Shown here: positions 58,601 through 64,000 of the stretch, piece after piece | How positions within the stretch are numbered: the stretch's first letter is position 1 | How the letters are laid out: each line of letters opens with the position of its first letter | Assembly: GCA_050084515.1 (NCBI GenBank) | Contig: CM114271.1 | Coordinates: 43,090,001-43,154,000, forward strand | Origin: Blasia pusilla | Taxonomy: Eukaryota > Marchantiophyta > Marchantiopsida > Blasiales | Direction of reading: 5' to 3' | Length of the DNA stretch: 64,000 bases | The notes under the pieces: model-generated | Seen by the model: only the letters and a program-made list of their open reading frames with translations | Databases searched by the model: none | Told to the model about the DNA's origin: nothing | Translations under genes and position numbers: made by a program

Positions 58601-59815
58601 GAGTTTGTTGACCCCATTGTGGTCGGGGGGAAGGGTTTAGGGGCAAGCCATAAGAGCCGTGTGGGCCATGATTCAACATCGACGGCTCGCGCTCATGAGT
58701 GTACCACCTTGCACCCATTGGTCCACCCCAGTATTGGCTACCACTCTCTGACCATGGGGGATATTGCCAACTATTGCTCTACAACATGAGGCTTTCTTGG
58801 ATGCCTTTGCTGGTCTCAGCCTTTCCAAACAATGATTTCATCATCAATCATCTATGTAAGATCATGCAAGTCTCATTTTCTACGAATAAGGAAACTACAT
58901 GCAAGAAGGAATGGAAAACCATGCAATATTATTGCAATTCACATCTCATGCAAGGTAGTGAACTACTTACTCTGAGGGAATAGCACCAAGAATTTTTGAT
59001 GCTCTTCTTTTGTTTTCCCTTATCTTCCGTGCCCGTTCTTGTTCAATTGGGAGTAGAGCATGAAGGTCCTTATCTAGTAGGTCTGGACTCTCAAATCCAT
59101 CACGAATATCAAAGTTCTCCAAGTTTGAAGAGTTTGTGGGCGTATTAGGATGTCTTAAGTTGTCATTACCTTGACCATCTAGCTCCATTATAATGTGCAG
59201 AGGTGATGTTTCTCTCTCATAAGTCATTGCCTCTCTTTCAAAACCCTTAGATGTTTCTTGCCCCTCTATACTCAAATCATAAGCCACCACATTTTTGCTG
59301 AGATCAGCCCTCTCCATGGTTGCACTCAGATCTGAAAGGGGCCCTATAGAATCGGGTCTACACACACTTGACATATTACTACTCTCTATAACTGTAGATG
59401 CAGTGGAAATCCTATTTTGCATCTGGTAATTATTTTCCTGGCCTTGGTCAAGTTCCCTTGTCTGCCCTATCTTATCCTCTTCATGTGCATTTGCACATTT
59501 CAATTCATCATCAGCAACAATGCTTTCATCACCCTTGATATTATCCTCTCTAGGGACATTCTCTACATCACTCGGCAAGGGCCTCCATCTCTCATCAATA
59601 AGATCATCATACACCACGAAACGATACACACATATCTCACTCTTGTTCTTGTGACGTCTCCACTTCAAGGCCCAAGCCTGATGATTCAGCCCATCAGGAA
59701 GTTCCCCACTTGCATCACGTAGGCCTTCAGAAGCAAGAATAGCCTCAAGGTCTGATCGAGTTCCCCCCTTACCATCTATTGTACTACCTTGGAGGGCATA
59801 TGAATGGCCCTCCAT
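55042..59815 (-). CDS. E2 TNPA-like second gene (multi-exon)
   Basis: The gene reads right to left. Exon 1 (59815-58971) is a 281-codon open frame with a good donor, AGA|GTAAGT, at 58970. Next comes a Pro/Gly/Trp-rich part (58740-58324), then a part best read as GQDGAPCPLPPYPIAGEGSD and SFMAPSLSKPKNKSGG (58180-57970). After that come the Transposase_24-like region (57840-57290), a coiled-coil region (56759-56460), an intron with a tandem array, and a last exon with a basic KKRR segment and the TNP1/En/Spm-like domain (55640-55042). In studied CACTA systems the second protein binds subterminal repeats and helps the transposase. Splice sites between the inner exons are inferred from E1/E2 comparison, not proven. 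One TAG (58518-58520) interrupts the Pro/Trp-rich frame unless it is intronic. Confidence 0.7.
55690..56110 (-). repeat. Tandem array in an intron of the E2 TNPA-like gene
   Basis: A unit of about 92 bp (ATACCAAGCTGGA...TTGACATTTACTTG...TTGAAGATCTCTTTGAA...GTGTAAGG) occurs at about 55707, 55802 and, more diverged, 55970. A second block (ATAACAAAAG...GGGGAAGAAAA...CTGAGAG.GTTGTTG.TTTAGG) follows the second and third units at about 55896 and 56073. So the later part is a compound repeat of about 170 bp. It encodes nothing and lies between the coiled-coil and TNP1 exons. Confidence 0.85.
56409..56759 (-). CDS. E2 TNPA-like gene, coiled-coil exon
   Basis: The frame MSVESSITTQLLKVEKKWNA continues with repeated KLERNQLLLEKK, SLIEEKLEKNQKEQKEA and MLVDMINKLSEKRRP. 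Heptad spacing of Leu/Ile/Met and many Lys/Glu point to a coiled coil of about 70 residues. The reverse-strand frame here is a shadow. The tail after SQQEG follows a donor-like site and is probably intronic. It matches E1 at 27807-28110. Confidence 0.7.
   Translation of the reverse strand: MSVESSITTQLLKVEKKWNADMGVIKGDLEQKLERNQLLLEKKMSINQSLIEEKLEKNQKEQKEAFSMLVDMINKLSEKRRPKMNTCGPSKTHIMSQQEGKSPLSSSFLFKHWCNY
57290..57840 (-). CDS. E2 TNPA-like gene, Transposase_24-like exon
   Basis: Contains PGYEPWLNDLKVWTLRYLNL, AYTYVGEPSLCLDFLKKKYA, YWVANGAHVDVPCHPDAKED and WGHLVDYWLSEEGMLKAQKM, ending with NHSGRGGLEGFSVS. The sequence GLEGF|S lies before a GTAAGT-like donor (rc of 57299-57304), so the residues read after it are intronic. 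W..LVDYWLSEE and the H-SGRGG end fit the plant En/Spm Transposase_24 family. No stop is seen in the exon, in contrast with E1. Confidence 0.8.
58971..59815 (-). CDS. E2 TNPA-like gene, first exon (281 residues)
   Basis: The frame starts MEGHSYALQGSTIDGKGG and is open to the donor. Residues 45-80 contain QAWALKWRRHKNKSEICVYR and FVVYDDLIDERWRPLPSD. The rest is acidic and Ser/Asn-rich, and the end is basic (ERARKIRENKRRASKILG). I recognise no named domain. An intact frame of this length beside decayed genes is notable. It begins about 170 bp after the transposase stop, so the two genes are separate. E1 has no clear counterpart left. Confidence 0.65.
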
Positions 59816-59983
59816 TATGAAAGGTTCTGTTGAAAAATGTCATCAAGGAGTTGAATCAGGAGAGTTATCATGCATGATTGACAAATGCAAACATCTCAGA
59901 CAAAGGTTAAACTAGAACCATGACTTTTGACTCACTTCTCAAAGCAAACCGCGTGTATGTCTAATATTTGAACAAAAGGAAAA

Positions 59984-62900
59984 TTAAATCTCTACATCCT
60001 CTTCGGAGCTCTCTTCTTCATAAAGCACTTCTGTGGACACGTGGATGATAGGGACATTATTACAATCTCTATTTGCAATCACCACCTCTTCAACAGTGAG
60101 CTCTATAGCACCTAGAGTGTTAGCTAGTGGCACTCTTCCTGATGGCATTTCAATCTGGTCAATTGCAACAGAATGTCCTTCATCTAGGTTTCCACCATTA
60201 TAGATATCCAAAATTACTCGACGGGATCTAGCTTCTTTTCTCAAAACAACCTTCCATCCACTTCCTTCGTTCGTATCTCCAAAAAAGACTTGTTCCACTT
60301 GAGATGGGAACACAAAGGGTTGATGGTTGATAGGTTCACAAGATCTAAGGTTTATAAGTAGGAAGCCTTCACGGTCTCACTTCATGGATGGCATCTGTGA
60401 TTTCCAATCTGCCCTCACCCACCTCCCTCTCATTAATATTACAGGTTGATCAACAATCCCGTAATCAAGCGCAATTACATCGACCAGAACTCCCACATAT
60501 GAATAAGCACAATTCTGATCATCATTACCCTCATCCAAAAATATTGCTCCAATTCCACTATCGTAAGTGGAGTATGCATTATATCCACCCTCTCCCTCTA
60601 CCCTATAGTGATTGCCATAAGCCTTCATAGACTTGTATGAGAGAACTTTTGCTTGTGGAGGAATTGACAAAGCCAATAGCTCTTCATCCACCTTCCCATC
60701 TTTTTCCCTAGCATCTCGAAGGATAGCTGGTTGAATCATCTCTTCAAAAGAAATTGATGCATTCTCAGCCTCAAATTTCCTGGTAGAAAGAAAGAACATC
60801 ACCAAAGAATAAGGTGACGTGGAAGCTGAAACAAACATGTAAGGTTCAGAAGATCAGGTTCAGGGTTTCCATACATTGAATTCATTGAATATAGTTGAAA
60901 TTTACCTATGCCACATGACCATACACTCCATATTGTGTAGGACATAGTGGTGTGCCAAGATAGTCATTTCTCGGGATAATCTGATTTCACGTCCTGCACC
61001 TTCCAACTCCTCCCCTACGACTCCTTCTTCTTCGCCGTCATCCCATATTTGTGTCCTCATATCCTCAAATTTTTTCATATACTCAGTCACAAATCCCAAT
61101 GCCTCATCTTTGATATACCCCTCCACCATACATCCCTCTGGGCGAGCTTTAGATCTAACATATTTTTTCAGAGTACCCATGTATCTTTCCATTGGATACA
61201 TCCGTGGGCAAGCTAAAGGCCCACATATATCCAATTCTTGGACGACGTGGATAAGAAGATGTGTCATCACATCAAAAAATGATGGTGGAAAGTGCATCTC
61301 CAATAGGCAAAGGGTAATTTCTGTATCCTTATGTAGTTTGTTCATAGCATGTAGGATCACAATAACCTAAATATCTTACTCAAACGCATGATTGATGAGC
61401 GAATTGGATCCTTCATTAGCCCAGAAGGGCAAAGGGAAGGATTTGGTGAATCAACACATGATAATCATGTGACTTCATGGATCCCAATTTCTTTTTAACC
61501 ACGTGCTTCTTCAACTCCGCACTATATCCTGTAGGCACTTTCGTGGACTCAATCCTAGCTAGGAAAATGGACATTTCATGAGGTGATAAAACATAATCAC
61601 ATTGAGGTTTCACTAACCCTGTTGCTTTACTTGGATGGGGTTGTAACCATAAGTGAGGTCGAATTCCACGAGCCTCCATATCTCTTCTCACCTTCACTGT
61701 ATCCTTCATCCCAAATAGAGTTTTAACTAGATTCTCAGATATATTCTTCTCCACATGCATAACATCTAGGGTGTGTCGTATCAGAAGATGCTACGTTGAG
61801 GTCAAGGAAAAATATATGCATATTCATGGTTGACAAGAGATAAGTAACTATATCACCTATCACAACAAAAATTTGAAAACAATTAGATATTTGTTGGATA
61901 CTTTCCAATATGGCAAATCAAAGAGTATACTTCGCCGCTTGACCCCTGTCCTCTTGTATGGATCAATAGGAGCATCCTCTCGACCACCTCCATATTCATA
62001 TATTTTTTTCTCTTCAGCCCATTCCAGAATTTCATGTGATGTAATCCTTGGCGGTCGTGGTCTAGACTCACTCTCACCATTGAATCGAGGGCCATAAGGT
62101 CGCCCTCTCCAAACATGGTCTAGTGGAAGATGTCTTCTATGACTGCCAAATATAGGCTTTCCACATTGTTTGGAGAAATCTGAATCCACATACGGTCCAC
62201 ATACGGTACATGCAAGTTTTCCACCATGGCTTTGCCCTGAGATTGTGCCATAGGCTGGATAATCATTTATAGTCCATAAGATCATGGCTCTAAATTTGAA
62301 CCCATGTGGTCTTTTCACATCGTGGAATTCAATTCCATTCCACAATTCCCTAAACTCCTCTATCAAGGGGGTCAAGAAGGTGTTGATATTCTCTCCATTC
62401 ACACTCTCCTTACCAAGTATGATAAGAGCCAACATGATAAAAAACTTTTTTGTTTGAAGCCAAGGTGGAAAATTGTAGTTAACCAATAGTATTGGCCATG
62501 TTGACCATGAGCTTGCCTTATCAAAGTATGGATTAACTCTGTCAAGTGCTAAACCAAACCTACAATTTCTACCCTCTATAGCAAAATCTGGGTACAAACG
62601 ATCAATATGATTCCAAGCCTTGCTGTCCCCTGCATCTCTTACCATGCCATCCTTACTTTTGTTCTCAGAAGACCAACTCAATAACTCAGACAAGGCCCTA
62701 CATACGCTGGATCCGCGGGATTACAGGGAAGTGTCTCAATACCTTATTTGGTACTAAAGACTTCCCGACTTGCTTGAACCTAGCATTCCCACACTTCGGG
62801 AAAATTTCTACACCTTCCAAGTCCCCTCAAAATAGAACACAACCTTTAGGGCAGGCATGGATAGAGTTGTAGCTCATACCAAGTTTACTAATGAGTTTAT

Positions 62901-63606
62901 TTGCTGCATAGTATGATGGTGGGACAAGATTTTCACATGGGAGTACCATCTTACGTAGGAGTTTCAATATCTCATCAATTACAATATTAGGGACCCCATG
63001 GGTCGTACCAATATTGAAAAGGAGCATAACAAATGCAAGTAAAGAAGTCTTGGCTCCAGGGAAGAGTGGCTTGCATGCTGCGGTAAGCTCATGAAAATCT
63101 GATGGAATATTTGGATCACTGGTTTCATTGAGGTTCCTGTTCTCTGTCCCACTTTCATCAACAACCATATCCTCATCATGGAGATGATCATATTCTCTAA
63201 AAATATCATTCAACATCTGGGGAACATCAATATCAACATCCAAATCAGGATTCTCTGGATGCGAGATTTCAGGTCTAACATAGGATTGCATAATGTGCTC
63301 ATGTTGCTCCTTGTCATTGACCTCTTGTTGTGTGAGCCACTCCTCATCTAAAGAGTCCCACTCCTCCCTAATTTTTGGAACTCGACAAAGATGAGATCGA
63401 CCATTTTTCCTTAGATGGTCTTCTACCTTTGCTAGTCCCAAGGTAGTTCCGCCCTTGCACTCTGTACAAGGGTATCTTTCCCTCTTCCTCCCCAGTTTGC
63501 GAGACTTATCGCACTCCCTTTGCCACAACTTATAGTCGTGTGCTTGGATTCTATGAGGATGTGTCAAATCCAACCAGACGTGAGCAGTCCTTTGTGGTAT
63601 CATCAC
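59984..63606 (-). pseudogene. E2 TNP2-type CACTA transposase
   Basis: In order on the minus strand: DYKLWQRECDKSRKL and YPCTECKGGTTLGLAKVEDH (about 63400-63530), then the start of the TNP2/Transposase_21 region up to SIHACPKGCVLF and a TGA at 62827. The frame goes on, shifts near 62700, and continues with the core (62693-61899: VNPYFDKASSWSTWPILLVN, INDYPAYGTISGQSHGGKLA, CTVCGPYV). Next exon MHVEKNISENLVKTLFGMKD (61760-61416), then DUF4218 (61360-60902: MYPMERYMGTLKKYVRSKAR, PEGCMVEGYIKDEALGF). DUF4216 follows (60838-59984: MRGRWVRADW, a TGA at 60377, FVFPSQVEQVFFGDTNEG) and the stop. The encoded enzyme would excise and reinsert CACTA elements. At least two stops and one frameshift, relative to E1 and the family, inactivate this copy. 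Confidence 0.9.
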
Positions 63607-63781
63607 CCCTACGTCAAGTTAATAAGAATAGAGGTAAATGAATAAAGGAAATTATGGCATCCCATTGTTCCTAACATTATAAACATGGAAGTGAAAATGT
63701 TTCAGTATGGTGGATATCTATTGGAGCATAATATGTTGATTTCAATATAAATGAAGGGAGAATCCGTAATTATCTATGTAC

Positions 63782-63910
63782 CTTGAGTATATCAAGTATA
63801 CCCCTCCAGGAAATATAAACCTCTCGTTGATATCCTTCTGTGATAGTGATAATTTGATCCTCTACAATCCGCAAATGAACTTTGACACACACCTTCACAA
63901 CATGACACAT
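63782..63910 (-). CDS. Probable upstream exon of the E2 transposase gene
   Basis: One minus-strand frame reads KVCVKVHLRIVEDQIITITE and GYQREVYISWRGILDILK and then meets a donor-like AAG|GTACAT at 63781. It is upstream of the recognised transposase frame (63606), in the same direction. No domain is recognised and the acceptor was not located, so this is tentative. Confidence 0.4.
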
Positions 63911-64000
63911 GCAGATGTCTTAAGTATATGCGTAGAGATTGTATCACGTGAATGATCAGATATAAATACGTCAATACAGTTTGAATACTATAAGGTGGTA

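Larger units (their letters stand above)
53896..64000 (-). mobile_element. CACTA (En/Spm) element E2, right part outside the window
   Basis: The left terminus is CACTAGAACAATTCC at 53896, just beside copia coding sequence, followed by a subterminal array (to 54625). The element holds a TNPA-like gene (55042-59815) and a TNP2-type transposase gene (59984 to about 63905), both on the minus strand, so the window shows the 3' end and most of the body. The 5' terminus lies beyond 64000. Domains are better preserved than in E1, but the transposase has at least two stops and one frameshift, so this copy would need help from another source to move. Confidence 0.9.

Noticed and set aside
58699-58983. 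94-residue plus-strand frame
   Set aside because: It is antisense to the E2 TNPA-like gene and crosses its splice donor.

Overview
This is nuclear DNA from a land plant. Three things show it: a canonical eukaryotic tRNA-Lys(CUU) gene, spliced protein genes, and a dense layer of plant transposons (CACTA/En-Spm class II elements, Ty3/gypsy and Ty1/copia retroelements). The sequence is AT-rich, with two GC-richer islands at about 6.9-12.9 kb and 41.8-44.3 kb. The gypsy pol and retropepsin-like relics resemble, from memory, retroelements of mosses and other early-diverging land plants. I therefore lean towards a bryophyte or lycophyte genome, but the window does not prove it.

Layout, left to right. 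1-6.8 kb is AT-rich non-coding DNA with two decayed copies of a solo-LTR family, here called SL. 6.9-12.9 kb is a genic island with one convincing intact gene, a 251-residue TPR protein (8678-9433), followed by a G-run and a 35-bp minisatellite. 13-16.4 kb has nothing recognisable. Next come a degraded SL copy (16426-16839) and about ten units of a 180-bp satellite (16.9-18.7 kb).

From about 19.1 to 37.5 kb lies a large decayed CACTA element, E1, on the minus strand. It has a TNP2-type transposase (30.7-34.3 kb), a TNPA/TNP1-like second gene (20.0-29.6 kb), and TGACT/AGTCA-rich arrays at both sides. A Ty3/gypsy element, G1 (20133-25857, target duplication CCTTC), has inserted in the TNP1-domain exon of E1. 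G1 itself contains a solo SL LTR (24842-25263, target duplication GGATG). A further SL LTR near the 5' side of E1 was partly duplicated in tandem by a 356-bp event.

37.5-49.9 kb is mostly anonymous. It holds two related retropepsin-like relics (about 40.1-41.0 and 48.2-48.8 kb), the tRNA-Lys gene, and a broken BMT5/DUF2431-type rRNA uridine-methyltransferase gene (42.4-43.0 kb, minus). 49.9-53.7 kb is a decayed second gypsy element, G2, whose integrase is split by another solo SL LTR (53026-53443, target duplication AAAGG). A fragment of copia RNase H (53684-53895, minus) abuts the terminus of a second, better preserved CACTA element, E2 (53896 to beyond 64000, minus). E2 encodes a TNP2 transposase with DUF4218 and DUF4216 regions and a separate multi-exon TNPA-like gene.

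The most informative content is the nesting record. Homology between E1 and E2 shows that the E1 exon resumes in frame on the far side of G1, and target duplications order the later events. Many of the stop codons in the relics look like C-to-T or G-to-A changes, as expected for methylated transposons. I found no CRISPR array, prophage or bacterial-type system.
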